Below are positions 26,013 to 33,661 of a stretch of 64,000 nucleotides of DNA, one piece after another (the stretch's first letter is position 1; every line of letters starts with the position of its first letter). The DNA is from Alkalihalobacillus sp. FSL W8-0930 (GTDB lineage Bacteria; Bacillota; Bacilli; Bacillales; Bacillaceae_D): positions 682,001-746,000 of the forward strand of contig CP150183.1 in assembly GCA_037965595.1 (NCBI GenBank), given 5' to 3'. The translations under genes were made by a program, and so were the position numbers. The notes beneath the pieces were generated by a model. The model was not told the DNA's origin and searched no databases. It saw only the letters and a list, made by a program, of their open reading frames with translations.

Positions 26013-26102
26013 GCTCTGGCACCTGCCTAATTCATAATCTCTGCATCTCTTTTAAGTTATGTCCCGCATACAATATTAAACTAATGTTAAGGGGCGCTAC
26101 TT

Positions 26103-26369
26103 ATGAAGAGATACAACGGGCAAAAACAAGAAATAGTGAGTCGATATCCTCCTAATTTTGGGACGCGGCTTGCCTATGTTGGAAGTATTTTAGTGACGAT
26201 TGGCGATGCAATTGCAACCCTTGGTGTGGCGATTGATTTAGAGCAAATTGAGGTGGATGAGGCGAACCAGGCGCTTGCGGACGAAACGCAACAGCAGGAT
26301 ATGACGGCGATTCAAAACCAGCTTGCTGCACTACAGCAGGAAATTCAAGACTTAAAGAAGAAGAAGTAA
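26103..26369 (+). CDS. Small protein with hydrophobic N-half and coiled-coil tail
   Basis: 88 residues. Residues 20-45 form a glycine-containing hydrophobic helix (LAYVGSILVTIGDAIATLGVAI); the rest is Gln/Glu-rich with heptads (ADETQQQDMTAIQNQLAALQQEIQDLKKKK), so probably a membrane-associated coiled coil. AAGGGGCG precedes ATG. Not recognised. A GNAT gene follows at 25 bp. Confidence 0.68.
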   Translation: MKRYNGQKQEIVSRYPPNFGTRLAYVGSILVTIGDAIATLGVAIDLEQIEVDEANQALADETQQQDMTAIQNQLAALQQEIQDLKKKK

Positions 26370-26393
26370 AAACATAATCAGTAGGAGTACATT

Positions 26394-26882
26394 ATGATTC
26401 GCACATATACCAAGCACGATCTTTCATTTATTGTAGATTCGCATTATGAGTTGTATCATCAGGAGTTTCAGTATGATGAAACGTTTAAGGCCTTTATTCA
26501 ACATAAGGTGAAAGGCTTTCTTGCGCGAAACCTCCCTCGTGAGTCCATTTGGATTGTCGAAGTAGACGGGGAAAATAAGGGCTCAATAGCTATTAATGAG
26601 GTAGATGATGAGACCGCTCAATTAGGTTTATTTTTAATGGACCCATCCTTAAGAGGGAAGGGGTACGGCCAGAAACTCATTCAAACAGCGATTCAATTTT
26701 GTATCGATCAGCACTATAAATCAATCATCCTTTTCACCAATCAGGAGCTTGTGAGTGCACGCATGCTCTATCAAAAAAATGGTTTTTCCCTTATTGAAAG
26801 TTGGGTTGACCTCAAGTCGAACAAAGAGTTAGTGGAGGAAAAGTGGAGAGTAGAATTGATTCCTGAACTGATCCATAAATAA
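26394..26882 (+). CDS. GNAT-family N-acetyltransferase
   Basis: 162 residues with the acetyl-CoA-binding loop LRGKGYGQKLIQTAIQFCI and C-terminal YQKNGFSLIESWVDLKSN; the N-terminal IRTYTKHDLSFIVDSHYELY and WIVEVDGENKGSIAI strands complete the fold. This matches the MarR-associated GNAT subtype often fused to MarR, here standalone. Substrate unknown. TAGGAG precedes the ATG; large terminator downstream. Confidence 0.88.
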   Translation: MIRTYTKHDLSFIVDSHYELYHQEFQYDETFKAFIQHKVKGFLARNLPRESIWIVEVDGENKGSIAINEVDDETAQLGLFLMDPSLRGKGYGQKLIQTAIQFCIDQHYKSIILFTNQELVSARMLYQKNGFSLIESWVDLKSNKELVEEKWRVELIPELIHK

Positions 26883-26883
26883 G

Positions 26884-26930
26884 GCTATGCGCTAAAAGAA
26901 TTTCCCTTAGGCAATTCTTTTTTGCATAGC
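26884..26930 (+). terminator. Intrinsic terminator
   Basis: Nested hairpin: outer arms GCTATGC / GCATAGC and inner arms AAAGAATT / AATTCTTT with T-run, after the GNAT gene. Confidence 0.8.
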
Positions 26931-27025
26931 TTAAAGATGTTTACTCGGGTTAGAATATTGCTATAGACCCACTCAAAGTGGCTGTGGTACGATGTGATTC
27001 GACTTTAACACAAAGAGGGAATCTA

Positions 27026-27904
27026 ATGAATCGAACATCTTCCATCGCGCTTTTATCTGTTATTAGTAATGGGTCCGTTCTTACTTTAAAATTTATTGTG
27101 GGTATCATGACTGGCTCTGTTGCCGTTATTTCTGAGGCGATCCACTCCTCATTGGACATGCTGGCCTCTATTATTGCGTTTGTTTCTGTAAGAATTTCTG
27201 GCAAGCCCGCTGATTCAGAGCATCCATTTGGCCATGGAAAAGTAGAGAACATTTCAGGTACGATCGAAACCTTGCTCATTTTTGTAGCAGGCATTTGGGT
27301 TATTTATGAATGTATCCATAAGCTTTTGCATCCAGAGGATATACAGATGCCAATGCTTGCGATTCTAGTGATGCTTGTTGGAGCGACTGTTAATTTCATC
27401 GTTTCAAAGGTTGTTAAAAAAGAAGCAGACCGCGTCCAATCTGTAGCCATGAAATCAAATGCGTTTCATCTTTTAACAGATGTATATACGTCACTTGGGG
27501 TAGCCATTGGTCTTTTGATCGTTGCGATTACAGGTTGGTATTTTCTAGATCCGATCATTGGAATTGTTCTAGCTATTTATATTATGGTAGAAGCTGTGAA
27601 GCTCATGAAGGAAGCCTTTCCTCCATTACTTGATGCCCGGTTGTCAAAAGAGGAAGAAGAACAGATCTTAGATATTATTGAAACGTTTGATGAGGAATAT
27701 ATTGAAGTGCATGATTTTCGGACAAGACGTGCCGGAGCTCAAGCGTATATTGACTTTCATCTCGTTGTGTCATCACATGAAAGCATAGAAACCTTGCATC
27801 ATTTATGTGACAGAATGGAAGAACGAATTGTTGAAGAGTTTCATCAAGCAGAGATTCTCATTCACCTAGAACCGGAAAGTGAGCGCAAGAGTCATATAGA
27901 ATAA
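27026..27904 (+). CDS. Cation diffusion facilitator (CDF) metal exporter, copy 1
   Basis: 292 residues: six transmembrane helices with the paired metal-site motifs EAIHSSLD (helix 2) and SNAFHLLTD (helix 5), and a C-terminal cytoplasmic ferredoxin-like domain (VHDFRTRRAGAQAYIDFHLVV) that dimerises on metal binding. CDF proteins export Zn2+, Mn2+, Fe2+ or Cd2+ against H+. ATG 27026 is preceded by AAGAGGG. Nearly colinear with a second copy at 57595. Terminator follows, shared with the convergent chrA. Confidence 0.92.
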   Translation: MNRTSSIALLSVISNGSVLTLKFIVGIMTGSVAVISEAIHSSLDMLASIIAFVSVRISGKPADSEHPFGHGKVENISGTIETLLIFVAGIWVIYECIHKLLHPEDIQMPMLAILVMLVGATVNFIVSKVVKKEADRVQSVAMKSNAFHLLTDVYTSLGVAIGLLIVAITGWYFLDPIIGIVLAIYIMVEAVKLMKEAFPPLLDARLSKEEEEQILDIIETFDEEYIEVHDFRTRRAGAQAYIDFHLVVSSHESIETLHHLCDRMEERIVEEFHQAEILIHLEPESERKSHIE

Positions 27905-27906
27905 TA

Positions 27907-27941
27907 TGAAAAATCCCATCCATTCCTGGACGGGATTTTTG
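27907..27941. terminator. Bidirectional intrinsic terminator
   Basis: Hairpin AAAAATCCC...CC / GG...GGGATTTTT between the convergent CDF and chrA genes. Confidence 0.82.
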
Positions 27942-27942
27942 A

Positions 27943-29118
27943 TTATAATAAGGTCAACAGCTGACCACCAATGGCTCCAGCAACAACAACGGTCCAAGGA
28001 GGCAGCTTCCAGTAAGCAAGCATAAAGAACAGGAGAGCTGCAAGCGCAAAGTCTAAGGTTGAGCCAATGGCACTTAGCCAAATTGGTTGGTAAAAAGCAG
28101 ATATTAAAATACCAACCACTGCAGCATTTACCCCGAGTAGCGCGGCCTTCATTTGTTTATGTTGGCTTAGAGACGACCAGAATGGTAGTGTACCAAAGAT
28201 TAAGAGAAAAGCAGGTAGGAAAATGGCAGCCGTTGCGATGAATCCGCCTGTCCAACCAGCAATATCCGCACCTATGTACGCCGCAAATGTAAAGAGTGGA
28301 CCCGGAACCGCCTGTGCGGCGCCGTAGCCTGCAAGGAAGGATTCTTCACTTATAAGACCGGTTGGCACAAACTCTCTTTCAAGTAATGGAAGAACAACAT
28401 GCCCCCCTCCAAATACGAGAGAGCCTGAACGGTAAAAGCTATCAATCATGCTAACCCATGTAGAGGACATCCATGTAGCGAGAAAAGGGAGTCCAACTAG
28501 TAAAATAAAAAAGAGAGCTAAGCATACGGCTCCAACCTTTTTAGAAAGTGGAATGGAAAAGGATTCCGTTTGAGTTGTTTGGATGCCTTTAAATAGAACC
28601 CATCCAATGAAACCGGCGATCACGATTACACTCACCTGAGTAAGAACATGCGGAATAAGTAATGTGGCGAGAAGTGAGAACAAGACAATTGTCTTTCGCT
28701 TTAGGTCAGGAGCCAGGTTGGCAGCCATACCGATGATCGCATGGGCGACAACCGCTACTGCCGTCAGCTTTAATCCTTGGATAAAGCCGGCGTCCATAAC
28801 GTTAAATTGATTAGCGAGAAAAACGAATAGGATGAGTGCAAGAACAGAAGGCATGGTGAAGCCAATGAATGAAATGAACCCTCCAAGTGTCCCCGCGCGA
28901 GACACACCGATCCCGATCCCAACCTGGCTGCTTGCCGGACCAGGGAGGAACTGACAGAGAGCCACTAAGTCTGCATAAGCCTTGTCAGTGAGCCACTTAC
29001 GCTTGTTTACATATTCTTCTCGAAAGTACCCCAAATGCGCGATCGGCCCTCCAAATGAAGTGAGTCCAAGTTTAGTTGACACGACTAAAATCTCAAGTAG
29101 TCTTTGAAAATAGGTCAT
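27943..29118 (-). CDS. chrA: Chromate transporter ChrA
   Basis: 391-residue member of the CHR superfamily, full-length two-domain form. Each half carries the family signature: SFGGPIAHLGYFREEYV near the N terminus and VFGGGHVVLPLLEREFV in the middle, followed by PGPLFTFAAYIGA. It exports chromate (possibly sulfate-driven) across the cytoplasmic membrane. Expressed leftward with padR 14 bp upstream, as in other Bacilli. A role in chromate resistance follows from family knowledge; the sequence alone does not prove activity. Confidence 0.92.
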   Translation of the reverse strand: MTYFQRLLEILVVSTKLGLTSFGGPIAHLGYFREEYVNKRKWLTDKAYADLVALCQFLPGPASSQVGIGIGVSRAGTLGGFISFIGFTMPSVLALILFVFLANQFNVMDAGFIQGLKLTAVAVVAHAIIGMAANLAPDLKRKTIVLFSLLATLLIPHVLTQVSVIVIAGFIGWVLFKGIQTTQTESFSIPLSKKVGAVCLALFFILLVGLPFLATWMSSTWVSMIDSFYRSGSLVFGGGHVVLPLLEREFVPTGLISEESFLAGYGAAQAVPGPLFTFAAYIGADIAGWTGGFIATAAIFLPAFLLIFGTLPFWSSLSQHKQMKAALLGVNAAVVGILISAFYQPIWLSAIGSTLDFALAALLFFMLAYWKLPPWTVVVAGAIGGQLLTLL

Positions 29119-29132
29119 GTTCGCCTCCTACG

Positions 29133-29441
29133 TTACTCTTTGATTTCCTTAAATAATTCATACGCCTTGTTTCGTGCTTCAACTAGTACGTCTTCCCCTT
29201 GTTTTGTGGTGGAGTAATATTTTCTAATTTTCCCCTCCACATTGCGGTCTTCTCTCGTTAGGAGTCCATCTGATTCCATGCTGTGTAAGATTGGATAGAG
29301 AGTCCCACTACTGATCTCGTATCCGTGCTCCTTCAGTTCTTCAACCATCCACACACCGTACACCGGGTGCTCTTTTGCGTGGTGAAGGATATGAATCTGG
29401 ATGAACCCTAAAAATAATTTTCGAATGACTCGTCCTTCCAT
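29133..29441 (-). CDS. PadR-family transcriptional regulator
   Basis: 102-residue short-form PadR: winged helix with ILHHAKEHPVYGVWMVEELKEHGYEISSGTLYPILHSMESDGLL, beta wing KIRKYYSTTKQGED and a C-terminal dimerisation helix. It is the first gene of the padR-chrA pair and presumably represses it, with release by chromate or another oxyanion. A palindrome at 29464-29477 just upstream is the candidate operator. Confidence 0.92.
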   Translation of the reverse strand: MEGRVIRKLFLGFIQIHILHHAKEHPVYGVWMVEELKEHGYEISSGTLYPILHSMESDGLLTREDRNVEGKIRKYYSTTKQGEDVLVEARNKAYELFKEIKE

Positions 29442-29463
29442 GTTTTCGTCCCCTTATTTCTAA

Positions 29464-29477
29464 TTTCGATATCGAAA
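29464..29477 (-). promoter_or_regulatory. Palindromic operator candidate for PadR
   Basis: Perfect 14-bp palindrome TTTCGATATCGAAA 23 bp upstream of the padR start; a related copy ATATCGATTTTCG lies at 29482-29494. Two near-identical sites in the promoter region of a repressor gene fit autoregulation. They differ from the ATGT-N8-ACAT motif known for classical PadR. Confidence 0.55.
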
Positions 29478-29573
29478 GTCTATATCGATTTTCGTCTATT
29501 GTCAACAGGAGGGAGGTTGACAAGGGGATGGTATACTTAAGATGAATACAAAAACTAGAGTAGGTGTTACATC

Positions 29574-30206
29574 TTGAAAATGAAAAAACCAAACATATCA
29601 GAGCGATTGATCACGGGAGATTTCCGCCAGATCTTTGATGACGAAGATCCATATCTAAGCCAAATGAATATCTCTGGATCCATTTTTGAAAATGAAACAA
29701 TAGACCGAGTTCATTTATCAAACATGATCATTTCAAAGTGTTCGTTTCAGAACAATCGCTTTCAACGAATTGATCTAACAGATGTACAGTTTGAACACTG
29801 TGATTTCTCGAATTCAGACTTAAGCGAAGCGAGTATCCACCGCGTCACATTTAAAAATTGTAAGTTCATGGGTGCGGACTTATCGGATGGGCGGTTCGGA
29901 CATGTCACATTTGATGAATGCTTATTAAACCTTAGCCAATTCGGTGATTCAAAAATGGAGAAAGTGGCTTTCCAAGCGTGTAATCTGACAAGTGCTGATT
30001 TCTTCCAATGTAAACTGAAAGAGGTTAAATATACGGAAAGTAAGCTTGATGGTGTAAGCTTTGACCGTACGAAACTAAAAGGAATTGATCTAAGTACATC
30101 GCAATTCGATTCCTTAGTTGTTTCACTCGAGGACTTAAAAGGCTGCATCGTATCAGAGTGGCAGGCACTTGCCTTTGCGAGAATGCTGGGGCTGGTTGTG
30201 AAGTAG
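29574..30206 (+). CDS. Pentapeptide-repeat protein, Qnr-like
   Basis: 210 residues built mostly from A(D/N)LxX pentapeptide repeats (for example FQRIDLTDVQFEHCDFSNSD, FMGADLSDGRF, LTSADFFQCKL, LKGIDLSTSQF), giving a right-handed quadrilateral beta helix. The C-terminal dimer segment SEWQALAFARMLGLVVK corresponds to the end of Qnr proteins, which shield DNA gyrase from quinolones. Length matches Qnr (about 215). Whether it protects gyrase here is inference. TTG start with AGGTG upstream. Cytoplasmic. Confidence 0.82.
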   Translation: MKMKKPNISERLITGDFRQIFDDEDPYLSQMNISGSIFENETIDRVHLSNMIISKCSFQNNRFQRIDLTDVQFEHCDFSNSDLSEASIHRVTFKNCKFMGADLSDGRFGHVTFDECLLNLSQFGDSKMEKVAFQACNLTSADFFQCKLKEVKYTESKLDGVSFDRTKLKGIDLSTSQFDSLVVSLEDLKGCIVSEWQALAFARMLGLVVK

Positions 30207-30282
30207 GACGGGAGGGGGAGAGGATCAGGTGATGATCCTCTCTTTTTATGTAGGCGTTGGATAATCAAGAGGATAGACTGAT

Positions 30283-30545
30283 ATACATCGGGAAATGAGC
30301 AAATACAACGGGTTGGAGCAGCAATACATCGGAGAAAAGGGAAATACATCGGGCTAGAGCAGAAATACATCCGGACAAGGGCAAATACATCGGGTTAGAG
30401 CAGAAATACATCCGGGAAAGAGCAAATACATCGGTCTAGAGCAGAAATACATCGAGGAAAAGGGAAATACAACGGACTGGAGTAGAAATACATCGAGGAA
30501 AGGGCAAATACATCGGGCTGGAGCACAGATACATCCGTTCAATCG
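30283..30545 (+). repeat. Phased repeat tract 2 (alternating 20/21-bp units)
   Basis: The 388-bp gene-free gap holds 13 units, each beginning ATACATCG or ATACAACG, at 30283, 30303, 30324, 30344, 30365, 30385, 30406, 30426, 30447, 30467, 30488, 30508 and 30529: steps alternate strictly 20, 21, 20, 21. Two sub-units alternate: ATACATCGRGGAAAGGGCAA (20 bp) and ATACATCGGGYTAGAGCAG plus AA (21 bp). The plus strand is almost free of T outside the ATAC core. The last unit abuts the terminator of the convergent operon. Confidence 0.9.
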
Positions 30546-30552
30546 ATCTCAA

Positions 30553-30587
30553 CAAAAAAATGCCCGGATTCAACCGGGCATTCTCAA
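30553..30587 (-). terminator. Intrinsic terminator of the leftward marR operon
   Basis: Hairpin AATGCCCGG / CCGGGCATT with loop ATTCAA, followed on the minus strand by seven T. Confidence 0.9.
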
Positions 30588-30594
30588 ACATTAA

Positions 30595-30891
30595 CTATAG
30601 TTCCAATTGTTCTCCAGCGAATGCTTTTGCTTCAGCAGGTCCAGCTAAGAATTCAGGGATTTCTTTTAAAAACGCAGTGAAATGCTCGCTCGCGTTATGA
30701 ATCTTCGTTGCTTCTTCGTCTTTCCATGTTTCGATCATGGAGTAGGTATGCTCTTCTTCTGTGCTTTTCATTAGCTCATATGAAATATTGCCTTCTTCTT
30801 TACGAGTTTCTGCTACGAGGTTGTGCATGAGCGCTAAGAAGCCTTCTTCTTTTTCTGGTTTAATTTGAAAACGTACGTGTGTAATAATCAT
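30595..30891 (-). CDS. Antibiotic biosynthesis monooxygenase (ABM) domain protein
   Basis: 98-residue ferredoxin-like ABM protein (putative quinol monooxygenase): IITHVRFQIKPEKEEGFLAL, GNISYELMKSTEEEHTYSMIETWKDEEATKIHNASEHFTAF, all in family order. ABM proteins oxidise quinols or polyketides or act as dimeric heme-binding proteins. Start ATG 30891 overlaps the nitroreductase stop region with GGAGATAACAAAC as ribosome site. Third gene of a marR-nitroreductase-ABM operon, a combination seen for quinone and electrophile responses. Confidence 0.88.
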   Translation of the reverse strand: MIITHVRFQIKPEKEEGFLALMHNLVAETRKEEGNISYELMKSTEEEHTYSMIETWKDEEATKIHNASEHFTAFLKEIPEFLAGPAEAKAFAGEQLEL

Positions 30892-30896
30892 GTTTG

Positions 30897-31532
30897 TTAT
30901 CTCCATTCTACAATTTGATTGACATCTAGACGTGAAGAAGAGTAGCCTTCTTCGTTTGCTTTTCCGATAGACAGTAGCATTACCGGATAGTAGCGTTCTT
31001 TATCCATGTTAAATGCTTCGGCAATTTTGCCTTTTTCATATCCACCCATTGGATTTGTATCATACCCGTGTGCGCGGGCAACAAGCATGAGCTGCATGGA
31101 GATTAGGCTCGCATCAATGACGTTCATTTCTTTTAACTGATCATAGCTCATCCCAGCTAGTAGTCCAGCAACAGTTTTCATTTGACGGTCTTTCACTTCT
31201 TGAGGCATAAATCCTTTTTCAACAGCTGTTGTAAGGATGCCTTCAAGGTACTCTTGGCTTTGCATATCTGCAAAAACAGCAATGACTGCTGAAGATGTTT
31301 CCACTTGAGTTTTGTTGAATTTTGCAAGTGGAGTTAGAGTTTCTTTTCCTTCTGGTGTATCAATCACTACAAAACGCCAAGGCTGAAGATTCACAGAAGA
31401 CGGAGCCTTTGAAGCTTCAGCGATGATTTCGCTTAATTCGTCTCGGCTAATTTTTACACTTTGGTCGTACGAACGGATGGAACGGCGACCTAGAACGATT
31501 TCATTAAAGTCATTTGACTTTGTTGGTTGCAT
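30897..31532 (-). CDS. Nitroreductase-family FMN oxidoreductase
   Basis: 211 residues: N-terminal RRSIRSYDQSVKISRDELSEII, FMN-contacting PSSVNLQPWRFVVIDT, and C-terminal YDTNPMGGYEKGKIAEAF region as in NfsB/YodC-type enzymes, which reduce nitro compounds and quinones with NAD(P)H. Cytoplasmic. Lies between marR (4 bp upstream) and the ABM gene in one transcript; likely induced by electrophiles through the MarR protein. Confidence 0.92.
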   Translation of the reverse strand: MQPTKSNDFNEIVLGRRSIRSYDQSVKISRDELSEIIAEASKAPSSVNLQPWRFVVIDTPEGKETLTPLAKFNKTQVETSSAVIAVFADMQSQEYLEGILTTAVEKGFMPQEVKDRQMKTVAGLLAGMSYDQLKEMNVIDASLISMQLMLVARAHGYDTNPMGGYEKGKIAEAFNMDKERYYPVMLLSIGKANEEGYSSSRLDVNQIVEWR

Positions 31533-31535
31533 GAT

Positions 31536-31979
31536 TTATTTCTCCTTTTTTTCGATTGAATCAATATTTTCTTGGATCTGGCTTAATAGCTGATCTAGTG
31601 TGAGGCAGTCTTGTTCTGAAAGCCCCCGGAACAGTTGCTCTGTAAAATGAGTTCGTTCATCACAATAAGAGTGAACACGGCGCAGGCCTTCTTCTGTCAT
31701 CTTAACAAAGGTGACACGGTTATCTTCTTCAGATTTACGCCTGGTGACCATGCCCTTTTCTTCAAGCTGCTTGAGGTGACGGGTGATTGCAGCATTGTCA
31801 ATATTAACGCGCTGCTGTAGTTCTTTTTGGCTTAATTCGGTTGCTTCATAAATGGCATGAATAACTTCAAGACGAGACTGGCTAATCCCTGTACAACGCT
31901 CAAACTTTGGCATCAGTCGCTTATTAATTTCGTTAAATCGAAACAGTGCCCTGGCTTGAGTGGATTCATGATCCCGCAA
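31536..31979 (-). CDS. MarR-family transcriptional regulator
   Basis: 147-residue winged-helix repressor: AIYEATELSQKELQQRVNIDNAAITRHLKQLEEKGMVTRRKSEEDNRVTFVKMTEEG shows helices 2-4, wing and the DxR motif. TTG start, with GGAGGTG 8-9 bp upstream. A near-palindromic site at 32001-32029 lies immediately upstream of this start and is the probable operator for autorepression of the operon. One Cys (CTGIS) near the N terminus and CDERTH later could be redox sensors, as in OhrR/YodB types; inference. Confidence 0.92.
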   Translation of the reverse strand: MRDHESTQARALFRFNEINKRLMPKFERCTGISQSRLEVIHAIYEATELSQKELQQRVNIDNAAITRHLKQLEEKGMVTRRKSEEDNRVTFVKMTEEGLRRVHSYCDERTHFTEQLFRGLSEQDCLTLDQLLSQIQENIDSIEKKEK

Positions 31980-32000
31980 AAGCGTTCACCTCCAAAATTG

Positions 32001-32029
32001 TTTGATGGGTCAATCATTGACGTATCAAA
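32001..32029 (-). promoter_or_regulatory. Inverted-repeat operator candidate for MarR
   Basis: 29-bp near-palindrome: left arm TTTGATGGGTCAAT (32001-32014) and right arm ATTGACGTATCAAA (32016-32029), 12 of 14 positions complementary around one central base. It lies 22 bp upstream of marR, in the intergenic region shared with modA. Confidence 0.65.
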
Positions 32030-32145
32030 TAATAATCGATAAACATAAAACTGTCAACTGAATTGATTTTGTATAAGATGAATTTCCTTCTTATGCCGTT
32101 TACTTTATAATAAACAGAACAAATTAAAGCTTGGAAGTGGTACGA

Positions 32146-32907
32146 ATGAAGAAAACCATGGGAGCTCTAGTGCTTACGATGATGCTTGCTGGTTGTGGAG
32201 CAAATGCTGATTCCCCGCAGTCAGAAGAGATCCACGTGATGGCAGCGGCAAGTTTAACAGATGCACTTGAGGAAATGAAGCCTACATATGAAGAGGAACA
32301 TCATGTAAAGCTTGTGATAAATTACGGATCTTCTGGAAAGCTCCGAGAACAAATTACACAAGGTGCTCCAGCAGATTTGTTTCTTTCTGCTTCAGCCACT
32401 GATATGAATCAATTAATGGAGAATGATGAAATCGAAGAGTCTTCTAATCTGCTGATGAACCGACTTGTCCTCATTGCTACTCCGGAGGTTACGGACTCAT
32501 TACAAGACGTTCAAGATCTCTCAAATGAACAGCTAAAGAAGATCTCCATTGGACAACCTGAAAGCGTACCAGCAGGAAGATACTCAAAGCAAGCCCTAGA
32601 ATCGCTCAGCCTGTGGGACGAGGTAGAAGACCGCTTGATTTACGGATCGGATGTCCGTCAGGTTCTTACTTATGTAGAAACAGGAAATGCAGATGCAGGC
32701 CTTGTGTATGAAACGAATGCACGAACATCATCAAGTGTAGAGCTTATTGACATCATACCTGAAGATACTCATGACCCTATTCACTACCCAATTGGTCTCT
32801 TAAAAGAAGCAGCGAATAAAGAGCCAGCCGTAGACTTTTATGATTACTTACAAACAGAAGAAGCACTGAATGTATTTGAATCGTATGGATTCAGAAGAGG
32901 AGAATAG
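32146..32907 (+). CDS. modA: Molybdate ABC transporter substrate-binding lipoprotein ModA
   Basis: 253 residues: lipobox MLAGCG, then the type II binding-protein fold with VMAAASLTDALEEMKPTYEEEHHVKLVINYGSSGKLREQI (oxyanion-binding Ser in GSSG), QGAPADLFLSASATDM and RQVLTYVETGNADAGLVYETNA. Binds MoO4(2-)/WO4(2-) at the cell surface. ATG 32146 has GGAAGTGG upstream. Followed at 2 bp by modB. Confidence 0.92.
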   Translation: MKKTMGALVLTMMLAGCGANADSPQSEEIHVMAAASLTDALEEMKPTYEEEHHVKLVINYGSSGKLREQITQGAPADLFLSASATDMNQLMENDEIEESSNLLMNRLVLIATPEVTDSLQDVQDLSNEQLKKISIGQPESVPAGRYSKQALESLSLWDEVEDRLIYGSDVRQVLTYVETGNADAGLVYETNARTSSSVELIDIIPEDTHDPIHYPIGLLKEAANKEPAVDFYDYLQTEEALNVFESYGFRRGE

Positions 32908-32909
32908 GA

Positions 32910-33584
32910 ATGGGAGAAGAGTTTTGGACCCCCATTATTGTCTCATTGAGAGTTGTCATGGTTGCCAGCATTCTCGCATTTCTTTTAGCCGTCCTTTTCG
33001 CTTGGTGGTTAAAGAAACGAACCTTTAAAGGAAAAATTATTGTAGAGACAATCCTTATGCTTCCGTTAGTTCTGCCACCAACTGTCATTGGATTTGGACT
33101 GCTTGTGATTTTTGGGAGGAGAAGCCCACTTGGTCAATGGTTTGAAGCCGCATTTAATCAGAGCATTGTCTTCTCCTATTTAGCGGCTGTTATAGCAGCT
33201 ACTGTAGTGGCATTTCCGTTAATTTATCAAATGCTGATTAACGGGTTTGAGGCAGTTGAGGATGAGCTTGAGCAAGCGGCGAGACAGATGGGGGCGAGCG
33301 AATGGAAGGTATTTTATCATGTGACGCTTCCAATGACGTGGCGACAGGTTGTTTCGGCTTATATGCTGGGCTTTGCTCGAGCGCTTGGAGAGTTTGGGGC
33401 CACGTTAATGTTTGCCGGGAGTATTGCGGGAATCACACGAACCATCCCAACAAGCATTTACATTGCCGTGGAGTCTGGAAATGTACTGCTCGCCTACTAT
33501 TGGGTCTTCTCCATTATTTTGTTTGCCTTTGTATTACTTGCTGTTGTTCAGAGATTTAAAAAGATCGATCCTCATTCAGTCTAG
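32910..33584 (+). CDS. modB: Molybdate ABC transporter permease ModB
   Basis: 224-residue permease with five to six transmembrane helices and the EAA motif EAVEDELEQAARQMGASEWKVFYHVTLP that docks the ATPase. TM start sequence SLRVVMVASILAFLLAVLFAW. No modC ATPase gene is next to it; in some Bacilli the ATPase is encoded separately. GGAGAATAGG of the modA end supplies its ribosome site. Confidence 0.92.
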   Translation: MGEEFWTPIIVSLRVVMVASILAFLLAVLFAWWLKKRTFKGKIIVETILMLPLVLPPTVIGFGLLVIFGRRSPLGQWFEAAFNQSIVFSYLAAVIAATVVAFPLIYQMLINGFEAVEDELEQAARQMGASEWKVFYHVTLPMTWRQVVSAYMLGFARALGEFGATLMFAGSIAGITRTIPTSIYIAVESGNVLLAYYWVFSIILFAFVLLAVVQRFKKIDPHSV

Positions 33585-33588
33585 GTTA

Positions 33589-33607
33589 TTCATTGATATT
33601 CAATGAA
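33589..33607 (+). promoter_or_regulatory. AT-rich perfect palindrome upstream of the STAS gene
   Basis: TTCATTGATATTCAATGAA: 8-bp arms around TAT, right after the modB stop and 55 bp before the STAS protein start. Not followed by a T-run, so an operator is more likely than a terminator. Confidence 0.4.
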
Positions 33608-33661
33608 TCAATGTTACAGTTAGGGAAGAGTTAAAAGTCTAATCATTTAGGAGTTTTATAC

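Noticed and set aside
29762-30370. 202-codon minus-strand frame opposite the pentapeptide gene and into tract 2
   Set aside because: Antisense shadow of a clear Qnr-like coding sequence, with a cysteine-rich product that is only the reverse reading of the repeats.
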